A DNA stretch of 64,000 nt. Source: Verrucomicrobiaceae bacterium. Its GTDB lineage: Bacteria > Verrucomicrobiota > Verrucomicrobiia > Verrucomicrobiales > Verrucomicrobiaceae. The first letter of the stretch is position 1; each line of letters opens with the position of its first letter. Position numbers and translations under genes: made by a program. The notes under the pieces are model-generated. The model saw only the letters and a list, made by a program, of their open reading frames with translations, was not told where the DNA came from and searched no databases. Of this stretch, positions 15,891-24,250 are shown piece by piece. The stretch lies in contig JAIXOU010000133.1 in the NCBI GenBank assembly GCA_027486585.1, forward strand, positions 1 to 64,000, read 5' to 3'.

Positions 15891-16901
15891 ATGAGATTGT
15901 CTGAATTTGTTTTTGCCACCTGCCGCGCTGGATCTGAAAAGGCGCTGAAAAAAGAAGTGTCCCTGCAGCCGGGGAAGCTGCTGACGCCTGCGTTTATGCG
16001 CCCACAGCTGATCACCTGGAAGGTGCAGGCGGAGTTACCCACTGACTTTGTCTTTGATGCGCTCCTCGGTGTCGTTTGCGGTTGGTCCCTTGGCATGGCC
16101 CGCAGTGCTGAGGATGTGGCGGAGATTCTGAAGAAAGCCGATCTGAACGTGTGTGCCGTGCACGTTTTTCCTCGCTTGATCTCTGAAGATGGACTCACCC
16201 CTGACGAATGGGCTCCGGTGGATGCACTCGTGGATTCCTTGAACCAAGTCTGCCCCATCTCGTCGGAAAGTAGTTACGTTTTGGATGTGATTTTAGGCGA
16301 GGCTGGAGAGCCCTGGTTCATTGGCTGTCATCCTCAATCACCAGCCAGTCATCCAAGTGCAGGTGCCTTGCCAAGATTGACGATCCCCACCGAAGCGCCC
16401 TCAAGAGCTTGGCTAAAAATGGAGCAAAGTCTAGCTTGGCTAGGCTTGGACTCACCTGGCCTGCTGGCTGGTAAAAGTGCTTTAGAATTGGGAAGCGCTC
16501 CTGGTGGAGCTTCTTGGTCCCTTCTTCAGCGAGGCATGAAGGTGATCGGAGTCGATACAGGCGCGGTTGATGCCTGTGTGCAAAATCACCCCAACTATGA
16601 CCACATCGGCCTACCAGCGAGCCAATTGCCCTTGGATTATCTGCCTGAAAAGATCGATCTCCTGGCCTGTGACATGAATCTAGCGCCAGACGTGGTGCTG
16701 AAATACTTGGAACCACTTTATCAGCATCTGAAGCCGCGCTGGCTGGTGCTTACCTTCAAAATGAATGATGCACGCGTGGAAGCTCTGATGCCTTACTTTA
16801 TCCAGCAAGTACAGCGCTTTGCCTCAGGTCCGGTCTATGCCAAGCAACTCCACGCCAATCGACGTGAGGTCACATTGGTCTCTCAAGCAGCAGACGTTTA
16901 A
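15891..16901 (+). CDS. RlmM/RrmJ-like SAM-dependent methyltransferase
   Basis: About 336 residues. The C-terminal half is a Rossmann methyltransferase with motif I ALELGSAPGGASWSLLQRG, motif II (VIGVDTG) and motif IV DLLACDMNLAP, close to FtsJ/RrmJ and to RlmM (23S rRNA 2'-O-methyltransferase). A conserved Lys in LTFKMND fits the catalytic Lys of that family. The N-terminal half (FVFATCRAGSEKALKKEV) may correspond to a THUMP-like RNA-binding region. A 2'-O-methylation of rRNA is likely, but the exact target is inferred. ATG 15891 is preferred to GTG 15885. The 3' end overlaps the convergent DUF1501 gene by four bases. Confidence 0.82.
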   Translation: MRLSEFVFATCRAGSEKALKKEVSLQPGKLLTPAFMRPQLITWKVQAELPTDFVFDALLGVVCGWSLGMARSAEDVAEILKKADLNVCAVHVFPRLISEDGLTPDEWAPVDALVDSLNQVCPISSESSYVLDVILGEAGEPWFIGCHPQSPASHPSAGALPRLTIPTEAPSRAWLKMEQSLAWLGLDSPGLLAGKSALELGSAPGGASWSLLQRGMKVIGVDTGAVDACVQNHPNYDHIGLPASQLPLDYLPEKIDLLACDMNLAPDVVLKYLEPLYQHLKPRWLVLTFKMNDARVEALMPYFIQQVQRFASGPVYAKQLHANRREVTLVSQAADV

Positions 16902-18193
16902 CCAAACAACTGAGCCAGCGGCTTGCCTTTGTCAGCAACCGTGAAAGGTCGCTTCGTGGGTGAGTAGAGTACCTGATCCAGCGGCAATCCAAGGGCATAA
17001 CCAATGGTGGCGTTAAAATCAGGAATGGTGACAGGCTTATCGATAGCTTTGTCGCCCTTGGTATCGGTAGCGCCATAGACCTGACCACCGCGAATGCCGC
17101 CGCCAGCGAGCACGCAGCTAAAACCAGAGGGATGATGATCGCGGCCATCATTCACATTGATCTCTGGCGTGCGGCCAAATTCCGTGGCCAGCACGACGAG
17201 CGTCTCATTGAGCATGCCTCGGGATTCAAGATCTTGAAGAAGTGTGCTCAGAGCAGCGTCGAGTTCATCGCAAAGTTCTGGAACTCGTGTGAAGTTAGCA
17301 TTGTGGGTATCCCAGCTGCCAAAGCTGACTTCCACATGGCGCACACCATGCTCGACGAGGCGACGAGCCAGCAGACAGCCCTGACCAAAGCGCTCACGTC
17401 CGTATTTTTCACGCAGGGCTGCAGGTTCAGCATCAAGGTCGAAGGCTTTTAACTCCTCACTTTTCATCATCTTCACCGCATCATCATACATGTCGCTGTA
17501 AGCACGCACATTTTTGACATCGTAGGTTTCAGCAAACTTTTGATCCAGTTGCTTGGCCACACCCAGACGATTGGTGAGGCGATCCTGGGTAAACCAAGAG
17601 TTCGGCGTCACATTGGAGATGCCGCTCTCTGGATCATTGATCATGAGTGGGGCAAACTTGGCTTCAAAAAAGCCAGCTCCTGGGTGCCGACTTTCATTGC
17701 CGATCATGACACTGCCCGGGAGCGTCGGATTGCCACGATTTTGGAACTTTTCTAGCCAGGCCCCCATGGAAGGATGGCGGATGCTGCTGCGCAGTGTGTA
17801 GCTAGTCCGCTGGAAATACTGCCCCTGCTCATGAGCCCCTTGGGTCGAGGACATGCTGCGGATAATGGCTAACTTATCAGCCTGACGAGCAACGAGCGGG
17901 AGATTTTCACTCAAGCGAATACCATCCACTTTTGTATTGATCGTTTTTGTCAGTCCCATCACTTCGGCATTATCAGGCTTGGGATCAAACGTGTCCAGAT
18001 GACTCATGCCGCCATTCATGTACAAGTAGATGACATTGCGTGCTGTCGGCACCTGCTTTAGCGGAGAGGTGTTTTCACCAGGGATAGCCAGAGCCTTACC
18101 GGTCAGCTGGCTAGCTGCCGTGACGCCGAGAAGAGATTGCGCAGCTTTGGTGACGAAAACGCGGCGATTGAGGGGATCTGTGAAGGTGCTCAT
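16898..18193 (-). CDS. DUF1501 protein, twin-arginine exported
   Basis: A 431-residue DUF1501 (alkaline-phosphatase/sulfatase-fold) protein. The twin-arginine-type leader is NRRVFVTKAAQSLLGVTAAS. Family motifs include YLYMNGGMSHLDTFDPKPDN, STQGAHEQGQYFQRT, GCLLARRLVEHGVRHVEVSFGSWDTH and EFGRTPEINVNDGRDHHPSGFS. These are the most common partner of DUF1549/DUF1553 proteins in Planctomycetes and Verrucomicrobia; their activity is unproven. Here the usual partner (19891-22149) is separated from it by a PEP-CTERM gene. ATG 18193 is chosen over GTG 18202. It shares the length, motifs and order of the gene at 37200-38495. Confidence 0.93.
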   Translation of the reverse strand: MSTFTDPLNRRVFVTKAAQSLLGVTAASQLTGKALAIPGENTSPLKQVPTARNVIYLYMNGGMSHLDTFDPKPDNAEVMGLTKTINTKVDGIRLSENLPLVARQADKLAIIRSMSSTQGAHEQGQYFQRTSYTLRSSIRHPSMGAWLEKFQNRGNPTLPGSVMIGNESRHPGAGFFEAKFAPLMINDPESGISNVTPNSWFTQDRLTNRLGVAKQLDQKFAETYDVKNVRAYSDMYDDAVKMMKSEELKAFDLDAEPAALREKYGRERFGQGCLLARRLVEHGVRHVEVSFGSWDTHNANFTRVPELCDELDAALSTLLQDLESRGMLNETLVVLATEFGRTPEINVNDGRDHHPSGFSCVLAGGGIRGGQVYGATDTKGDKAIDKPVTIPDFNATIGYALGLPLDQVLYSPTKRPFTVADKGKPLAQLFG

Positions 18194-18247
18194 AAATGTC
18201 ACCCCGAGAAACGATACTCCTTATCCTAACTTGCAGAAAAATTAGCT

Positions 18248-18388
18248 CTATTTCAGTGCCACAATCCTAGTCCTATCGGGTTCAGCAGAAGCGGCGGACT
18301 GATGGTCAATGGACCTGTCATTGATGCCTGCCAATAAAATCAGAATCGCACCATAAAGGATGAACATTCCAAAGGGTAAATATCTCAT
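18248..18388 (-). CDS. possible small single-span membrane protein
   Basis: A 46-codon reading frame from ATG 18388 to TAG 18248. The N-terminal half is a hydrophobic helix (YLPFGMFILYGAILILLAG) preceded by one Arg, and the tail is polar (NDRSIDHQSAASAEPDRTR). It fits exactly between the DUF1501 and PEP-CTERM genes on the same strand. No good ribosome binding site is seen, and the evidence is only composition and position. Confidence 0.35.
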   Translation of the reverse strand: MRYLPFGMFILYGAILILLAGINDRSIDHQSAASAEPDRTRIVALK

Positions 18389-18417
18389 AAAAGGGAGCTC
18401 GTTAAAGACAAAGTAGG

Positions 18418-19695
18418 TTAGCGCTTGCGGCGGAAGATCGTGGCACAGATACCAAGAAGCATTAGCACTGCGCGAGTTGGCTCCGGCACGGCGGCGAAGG
18501 AAGCAGCAGTAACTGACAGGGTACCAAAAGTTTGCAGCTGGCTTAGATTCCATTCTAATCCAGTGGTTAAAGCGGGCAGTTCCATGAGTGAAGATTCAAA
18601 GGTGCCCGAGGGGGCATTTCCGCCTAGCGTCGTCCAATCAAACAAGCGCCAGCGGTCATTAGCTGCAAATCCAGTCATGGAGCTGCTAACTCGCAATTTC
18701 ACGCCTGATTGGATATTGAAACTTCCGCCCGTTCGAAATAAGTCGGATGAAGAGACGATGCTGCTTTGATCACCGAGACCAGCGCCGGAGAAGAGATCAA
18801 ACTCTAAAGTGCTGCCAGTTTCAAAGGTAGTCGTGATCGAGCCGCTAGCAGGCGTGAAAGTCAAAATCTTGCCTGAATCATCCCCAGACGAATTACCGAC
18901 GCTGACCTTGGCCCCACTACCAACAGTGATGGCACCACCCGCAGCAGGAGAAACGAATCCGGTGCCAAGAATGACACTGCCAGTGTTGGCTTGCACATTT
19001 CCCGAACCCGTAGCGGAGCCAGTCGTGTTTGTGACTGCCAGCCTGCCTCCAGAATGTAAGGTGGTATTGCCGCTGTAAGTATTGCTATTCGACAAGGTCA
19101 ATTGACCTGAGCCAGAACCGGAAACTGACAGAGGCCGTGCTGTGCCAGAGATCACACTGCTGATGACGATGTTACCAGAACCGTCTAGCAGCAGTCGATT
19201 GTCAGTCGAGTTGCCAAGGGCGACCTCCATCGTTTTGCCACTGCCAGTTTCGTTGTTTTGCAGGGTTAGCGTCGAACCACTAGCATTTCGTAAGACCACA
19301 TTGCTCACGCTATTTAAGGTTGCTCCGTTGAGCGTCAAATTGCCACTTGTGCCGGAGCTATTTCCGATGGTCAGATTTCGTGTGCGTACCGAGGTGACTT
19401 CGATAGCTCCAATAGAAAGAGCCGAGGTTCCCATATTAATCCCCGATGTTGAAGCTGTTCCTGTGTTTTGAAACTGCGCAACGTTACTTGTTGTCCAAGC
19501 GCCTGATGCTGTACTCGGACTCCAATTCGCAGCGGTGTACCATGCCGTTGAGGCCCCCGTATTTCCCCAAGAGATCGTTTGTCCATGGATGTGGGAAAAT
19601 CCTAATAGCGTGAGTGTCAGCATGGAGCTTCGGAGAACCGAGACTTTGCTTTTGAGCGCAACTGGAGAAACCTTGGGGGGAAAGGATGCTTTCAT
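18418..19695 (-). CDS. PEP-CTERM protein with autotransporter-associated strand repeats
   Basis: A 425-residue exported protein with a signal peptide ending in FSHIHGQ. The body is Ser/Thr/Gly/Asn-rich beta-helix sequence with autotransporter-associated beta-strand units (GSGQLTLSNSNTYSGNTTLHSGG). The C-terminus is a PEP-CTERM sorting signal: VPEP, a hydrophobic helix (AVLMLLGICATIF) and RRKR. Such proteins are cut by an exosortase and linked to surface or exopolysaccharide in Verrucomicrobia; no exosortase is in the window. It lies between a DUF1549 gene and a DUF1501 gene that are normally adjacent, with a 195-base gap upstream that could hold its own promoter. Confidence 0.92.
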   Translation of the reverse strand: MKASFPPKVSPVALKSKVSVLRSSMLTLTLLGFSHIHGQTISWGNTGASTAWYTAANWSPSTASGAWTTSNVAQFQNTGTASTSGINMGTSALSIGAIEVTSVRTRNLTIGNSSGTSGNLTLNGATLNSVSNVVLRNASGSTLTLQNNETGSGKTMEVALGNSTDNRLLLDGSGNIVISSVISGTARPLSVSGSGSGQLTLSNSNTYSGNTTLHSGGRLAVTNTTGSATGSGNVQANTGSVILGTGFVSPAAGGAITVGSGAKVSVGNSSGDDSGKILTFTPASGSITTTFETGSTLEFDLFSGAGLGDQSSIVSSSDLFRTGGSFNIQSGVKLRVSSSMTGFAANDRWRLFDWTTLGGNAPSGTFESSLMELPALTTGLEWNLSQLQTFGTLSVTAASFAAVPEPTRAVLMLLGICATIFRRKR

Positions 19696-19890
19696 GCACC
19701 GCCACGAGTGGCCATAAATCCGCCGGCCTCAAATAACGGAAAGGTCACAAACACAAGCGGAGCTCGCGTGCCAAGTATTGACACCGCGCTAAAAGCTTGA
19801 TCCAGAGATCAGTAGATTCTAAATCAAGAAAAGGGACGGCAACCAAAGTGTCAAACCTTTCACATTGGACAATGAAATCCTGCCTCCTGA

Positions 19891-22149
19891 TTACTGCACA
19901 AAGTAAAACTGACGTGTGTTCAGAGCGGCCCAGAGCGCATCACCTTTACCAGTGGCGTCATTGGTCCCGACGATAGGCAGGAGCAGGGCTTTCTCATCAG
20001 CGCTGGCTTTGCGGCTAAAAAGACTGAGGTAAATCGTATCGATCGTCTGATCGGCAGATTTGCTGTTTTTCAGACTGCGTGAGATCAACGTATAAGGATT
20101 CAACAGCTGGGTGAAGGTCTTGCCATTCAGCAGCATGAGAGCTTGGCCAACCGTAGCATCCTCGTTGGCGTTTTGAACGAGTTCACGATCACTTTGACCA
20201 AACTCACGCAAGAAATGTCCATTCGGCGCAGGACTACGAACATCAGCCGCACGCATCATAATTTTGTCTCGCGTGCTTTCCCAAGCTTGTAAAAGTGCGA
20301 TCTCTTTTTTGTCGTCGGCTTTGAGCTTTTCCGCATCTTTCTTCAAACGTGCTTTTTGAATTTCATTCAGGCGGGCACGCTGCTGCTTAGCCATCACGGC
20401 CAGCGCATCGTCGATTTTAAGGGCGGCACCTTCTTTACTTTGAATCACTTTAGCGATCTCAGCGGCAAACTCGGCATCTGTGACTTGCTCCTTGAGTTTT
20501 CCATCACGGGCCAGTTCAGCGAACTTCTTGAAACCCATGGAATAGATGATGTCCTCGGCTGCTTGATCAATCGCCTTCCGTTGATTGGAGACGACTTTCT
20601 TGGCGGCGCGGATGCCTGCTTCATCTTTATTCTTGGACGCTTCGGTGAGCTGTTCCTGAGCTTTGCGCACATCAGCTGAGAGCTGGCGCTGAGTCTGGGC
20701 CACTTTAGCGGCTCCGGCAGCCAGTTCTGCCGAGGTAAGGGCATTGAGAGAACGATCCAGCCATTCGACCTGACGAATGGTAATATCCCGATCAATCTGG
20801 GAGTCCATGCTCGGCACGTCAGGAGATGGCTTGTAGAGCGTCACCATGCTGTCCCAAATTTGCTCTGAAGTCATGCGGCGCAGAAGCGGACCTGGGAAAT
20901 GATAAACTTCACCCAATTGCACATCTTTCGGATGAGCCGCACGCTGGTAGGCAGCACTTTTGTAAATCATGCCCAGATAGGCTTTCATGTCATAGTTCAT
21001 TTCCTTCATGGTGTTTTCCAGGAAGGTCATGAGCTGTGGATTGCTAGGAACAGTGGAATCCGTGATTTCATCAACAGGTTCAATCAAGCCCATGCCCATC
21101 ACTTTTTTCCACAGGCGATTCGCGATCACCAAAGTGAAGCGTGGATTGTCTTTGGAAGCCATCCACTGCGCATAGGACTCGATCGGCTTGACGCCAGGCT
21201 TCACAATCTTGCCATCTTTTGAAAAAGAGGCTGGAATGGTTGGCTCGATCACCTGTTTAGGTTTCGCATCTGTGTATTGGTAATCATGCGGTAGCAGCAG
21301 CTTCTTGCTATCGGTCTGATCCAGCACCGTATTGTAGCGCAGTGGACGCAGAATTTCGCTCATGGCTTTGGACATATCTTTACGATCAAGTCCAGCGGGA
21401 AGCGGCGCAGCCATCACGGCTGCACCTTTTTTGTTTTTCTTGGAACTGCCGTAAAACGCCTGCGCCAAAAGAGGATTGGAAAGGCCATTGGTTCCCGTCA
21501 TGCCATAGCTATGAGAGGCCATTTGGTAGTAGTCCATCTGTGTCCATTTATCGAAAGGATGGTTGTGACACTGTGCACACACCATGCTAGTGCCGAGAAA
21601 GACCTGTGTGGTGACGGCCATGTTATCCAGAGGCATGTTGTAATCGCGGATGTAAAAGCCGACAGCCCCATTCTCATAGGTCTTGCCATCGGCCGTCATC
21701 AGCTCGTGCACAATTTGGTCATAGGGCTTGTTTTTTACCAAAGCTTCACGCACCCAATTGGTGTAGGCAGCACCCGCAGGCTGGCTGTTGCCCATGGTAA
21801 GTTGTGATTTCACCCTCAGAATGTCATTCCAGTAGTTGGCAAAGTTTTGCACATAGCCGTCTGAGGCTAGCAAGGTGTCGATGAGCTTTCCGCGCTTATC
21901 GCTGTTGGTGTCAGCTAAAAATTCCGTGGTCTCCTTCAGGGACGGAATGCGTCCTGCGATGTCTAAGTAGATCCGGCGAACAAAAACCTCGTCACTGACA
22001 GGAGCGTGCGGCTGAATCTTTTCCTTCTCGAGCTTTGCCGATACAAGCTTATCGATCTGAGCTGCTTTTGCCTGAATATCTTCAAGCGAGACCGCGTGGA
22101 CGCTGGTCAGGATAGAACAGGCAAGTAGGGCGACATGGAGTGATTTCAT
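19891..22149 (-). CDS. DUF1549/DUF1553 protein with haem-c motif
   Basis: A 752-residue exported protein. After the signal peptide (LLACSILTSVHA) comes DUF1549 (VRRIYLDIAGRIPSLKETTEFLADTNSDKR), with a CAQCH motif at residues 191-195 in VCAQCHNHPFDKW. DUF1553 then begins near ESYAQWMASKDNPRFTLVIANRLWKKVMG and continues with the RAAHPKD and LRRMTSEQIWDSM blocks. A Lys/Ala-rich coiled-coil region (about 480-630) interrupts DUF1553. The CxxCH motif could bind haem covalently, but no biochemical role is established for the family. The mRNA leader carries a short GGGGG/CCCCC hairpin (22159-22173). Confidence 0.92.
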   Translation of the reverse strand: MKSLHVALLACSILTSVHAVSLEDIQAKAAQIDKLVSAKLEKEKIQPHAPVSDEVFVRRIYLDIAGRIPSLKETTEFLADTNSDKRGKLIDTLLASDGYVQNFANYWNDILRVKSQLTMGNSQPAGAAYTNWVREALVKNKPYDQIVHELMTADGKTYENGAVGFYIRDYNMPLDNMAVTTQVFLGTSMVCAQCHNHPFDKWTQMDYYQMASHSYGMTGTNGLSNPLLAQAFYGSSKKNKKGAAVMAAPLPAGLDRKDMSKAMSEILRPLRYNTVLDQTDSKKLLLPHDYQYTDAKPKQVIEPTIPASFSKDGKIVKPGVKPIESYAQWMASKDNPRFTLVIANRLWKKVMGMGLIEPVDEITDSTVPSNPQLMTFLENTMKEMNYDMKAYLGMIYKSAAYQRAAHPKDVQLGEVYHFPGPLLRRMTSEQIWDSMVTLYKPSPDVPSMDSQIDRDITIRQVEWLDRSLNALTSAELAAGAAKVAQTQRQLSADVRKAQEQLTEASKNKDEAGIRAAKKVVSNQRKAIDQAAEDIIYSMGFKKFAELARDGKLKEQVTDAEFAAEIAKVIQSKEGAALKIDDALAVMAKQQRARLNEIQKARLKKDAEKLKADDKKEIALLQAWESTRDKIMMRAADVRSPAPNGHFLREFGQSDRELVQNANEDATVGQALMLLNGKTFTQLLNPYTLISRSLKNSKSADQTIDTIYLSLFSRKASADEKALLLPIVGTNDATGKGDALWAALNTRQFYFVQ

Positions 22150-22205
22150 AAAGGCAGCGGGGGAAGCTCCCCCTGAAACGCCAGCCTTCAGTCACTCTTT
22201 CACCT

Positions 22206-22631
22206 CTATTTCAGGAAAAGATGACTGTATTTTTCGGGCCAATCCAAAGGCAAGCGCATGGGTTTACCCTGTGGCATCTGGACCAGAGCCAATGACTGGC
22301 GGCAGGTAATGAGCACCGTCTCTTCACCCACTCGGCGGACTTCAAAAGCCACCCAAAAGCGCACTCTTTCCACCCTTTCCAAGCGACCACTGATGATCAG
22401 CTCATCTCCGAGAGTTGCAGGTTTCCGATAATCGATCTCGGTTCTGACGACGACTGGATAAACCTGCGTTTTTGACATCTCCCGCAATTGCATCCCCAGC
22501 TTGGCTGCTAGCCGAGTCCGCGCCGTTTCGATCATGCGCAGATACGCAATGTTATGCACAACTCCGCCGATGTCAGTGTCGAAAAACATCACTTCTTCGC
22601 GGGTCTCAATGGTCGGGGTCTCTTCAGGCAT
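22206..22631 (-). CDS. acyl-CoA thioesterase, 4HBT/YbgC type
   Basis: A 141-residue hot-dog-fold protein. The active-site block VMFFDTDIGGVVHNIAYLRMIETAR matches the YbgC/4-hydroxybenzoyl-CoA thioesterase pattern, with the catalytic Asp in FDTDIGGVVHN. The central strand pattern (EIDYRKPATLGDELIISGRLERVERVRFWVAFEV) is also typical. YbgC-type enzymes hydrolyse short acyl-CoA or act near the Tol-Pal complex; no tol genes are here, so the substrate remains open. It is transcribed away from the flavin reductase gene, 67 bases apart. Confidence 0.92.
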   Translation of the reverse strand: MPEETPTIETREEVMFFDTDIGGVVHNIAYLRMIETARTRLAAKLGMQLREMSKTQVYPVVVRTEIDYRKPATLGDELIISGRLERVERVRFWVAFEVRRVGEETVLITCRQSLALVQMPQGKPMRLPLDWPEKYSHLFLK

Positions 22632-22698
22632 CCATCAGGTATGGCAAGCCAGAGCTAATCTTGCAAACGTATCCTTCGCCGCTATCAAGACAAGACTT

Positions 22699-23301
22699 AT
22701 GGAACTCGACCTCACCGGCCCCCTGCGCGAAGATGCTTACATGATTCTGTCGGGGCTCATCACGCCACGTCCGATTGCCCTGACGACGACGGTAGATCTG
22801 GAAGGACGCGTGAACGCGGCTCCCTTTAGTTTTTTTAACCTGCTCGGAGATAGTCCGCCCATCGTAGGGCTCTGTCCAGGAGATCGCGCTCCTGGCATCC
22901 CCAAAGACACGGCACGGAATATCCGCCTCACGCATGAGTTTGTGGTGAATCTCGTGGATCAGGCTTTGGCGGAGAAAATGAATCTCTGCTCAGCCGCTTT
23001 ACCCCCAGGTGAAAATGAACTGCTCCGGGCAGGCCTTACCGCAGTGGCTAGCAGCATCGTGAAGCCACCACGCATCGCCGAGTCGCCAGTCAGCCTGGAA
23101 TGCCGCAGTCACAGCATCATCGAAATCGGCGACAACCGCCTGATCATTGGTGAAGTCCTGCGTGTGCATGTAAAAGAGGGCATTTTAGACCCCGACACAT
23201 GGCTGGTGAAGCCTGGCAGCTACCACCCGATTGGCCGGATGCAGTCCCCCAATTGGTATTGCCGGACAACGGATCTTTTTGAACTGAAACGTCCTCAATA
23301 A
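22699..23301 (+). CDS. flavin reductase family (FMN-binding) protein
   Basis: A 200-residue flavin_reductase-like domain protein. The start ATG 22699 is chosen because it begins just before the domain. Typical motifs are RPIALTTTVDLEGRVNAAPFSFFNLLGDSPPIVGLCPGD, with FMN-phosphate contacts in NAAPFSFF, then DTARNIRLTHEFVVNLVD and, near the end, PIGRMQSPNWYCRT. The family transfers electrons from NAD(P)H to FMN or serves as reductase of a monooxygenase pair. No oxygenase partner is adjacent. Confidence 0.9.
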   Translation: MELDLTGPLREDAYMILSGLITPRPIALTTTVDLEGRVNAAPFSFFNLLGDSPPIVGLCPGDRAPGIPKDTARNIRLTHEFVVNLVDQALAEKMNLCSAALPPGENELLRAGLTAVASSIVKPPRIAESPVSLECRSHSIIEIGDNRLIIGEVLRVHVKEGILDPDTWLVKPGSYHPIGRMQSPNWYCRTTDLFELKRPQ

Positions 23302-23448
23302 ATCGACTTACTCGGCCTCAGCGCTGGTGACGAACCCCTGCTGACAAACCTGAACTCGTTTGCATGAACGAACATCGAATCGATGGCCTTCCACTTGCTG
23401 ATTTAAGATAAACTACAGACTTGGCAAATGGCTCATAAATAGTAGTCT

Positions 23449-23831
23449 ATGCCATATCAGTTCTTGAGCACGATCTCAGCACCCACGTCATCCAGGCCTT
23501 TCCGCCTTGGCTTGATCTGCCACCTGGATACATCGTGAATGACTGGATCGCATGGCAGAAGGGTAAACTCGTCGCCCATAAAATTCGCAAGGCTCCTTCA
23601 CTACTGGATACTGCAATCAATCGCCTCGTAACACGTCGAGATACACTTTTTGCAGCGGATCACGAATGGCTTGAACTACTACGCACGCGCGACATTGCAG
23701 TCATTACAGGAATCCTCGAAGCGAACGATAGCGAGGGGCAGCGCTTACGATCCTCAACACCCTTTAGCAGCAAACCTTTCATAGAACCCGAAGAAGCGGA
23801 GGCCATTTATGAGAGCGCTCACCTTGGCTGA
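23449..23831 (+). pseudogene. frameshifted gene of unknown function
   Basis: From ATG 23449 the frame reads MPYQF and then runs to a TGA. One base earlier, from about 23463, a different frame continues LEHDLSTHVIQAFPPWLDL and stays open to 23831. Joining the two with a single-base deletion gives one continuous 128-residue protein without an alternative start. A GTG at 23535 could restart translation of the last 98 residues. I do not recognise the family. The 3' end overlaps the next gene by 23 bases. Together they look like a decayed two-gene module. An assembly error in this spot is the main alternative. Confidence 0.5.
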
Positions 23832-24153
23832 CATACAGAAAGCAGAATGGTTTTTACATCGACGATGTCATTGCTGCCCCCTCCTCTGCAAGCCACCAGG
23901 CTGGCAGCAGCGTGTCACCATCCTCGAGCTGGCTTCAGGACTCCGCGGGCACTTCCTGGAGGCTCATGATATCGCTTATAACAAACTTTGGGCAGGCCGC
24001 CCAAAAGACATCGTCTGGGTCAGAGGCTTACTCGAAACGGGCATCATCCGCTTAGCTCGTTTGATCGAACTTCACGAGGGAAATCCCATCCCTGAGGAAG
24101 ACCTTGCCAAAGTCCGCCGCTCCTTGGATCAGGTCGTTTTGCGAGCCCAGTAA
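23809..24153 (+). pseudogene. internally deleted nucleotidyltransferase (DUF6036-like), C-terminal half
   Basis: A 114-residue frame. The C-terminal block PPGWQQRVTILELASGLRGHFLEAHDIAYNKLWAGRPKDIVWVRGLLETGIIRLARLIEL fits the second half of small nucleotidyltransferase (DUF6036/AbiEii-like) proteins, where LExHDIAxxKLxAGRxKD is the hallmark. The first dozen residues (MRALTLADIQKAEWFL) resemble the start of these proteins, but the G[GS]S and DxD catalytic region that should lie between is absent. The most direct reading is a deletion of about 80-90 codons. The product would be inactive as a nucleotidyltransferase. It overlaps the frameshifted gene upstream. Confidence 0.55.
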
Positions 24154-24184
24154 ATTAGGGGATTTGAACTCGCACAGGCATGAA

Positions 24185-24211
24185 GGGAATCCGATTCAAA
24201 AAATGATTCCC
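24185..24211. terminator. possible hairpin after the decayed nucleotidyltransferase
   Basis: GGGAATC (24185-24191) and GATTCCC (24205-24211) are perfect inverted arms around a 13-base, A-rich loop. A T-poor stretch follows, so terminator function is uncertain. Confidence 0.3.
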
Positions 24212-24250
24212 CTATTTGTCAGACAACCATTCTTCGGTCTATGTTGGCCC

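Noticed and set aside
22159-22173. GGGGG/CCCCC hairpin in the leader of the DUF1549 gene
   Set aside because: Only five base pairs with no T run; mentioned with the gene but not claimed as a terminator or switch.
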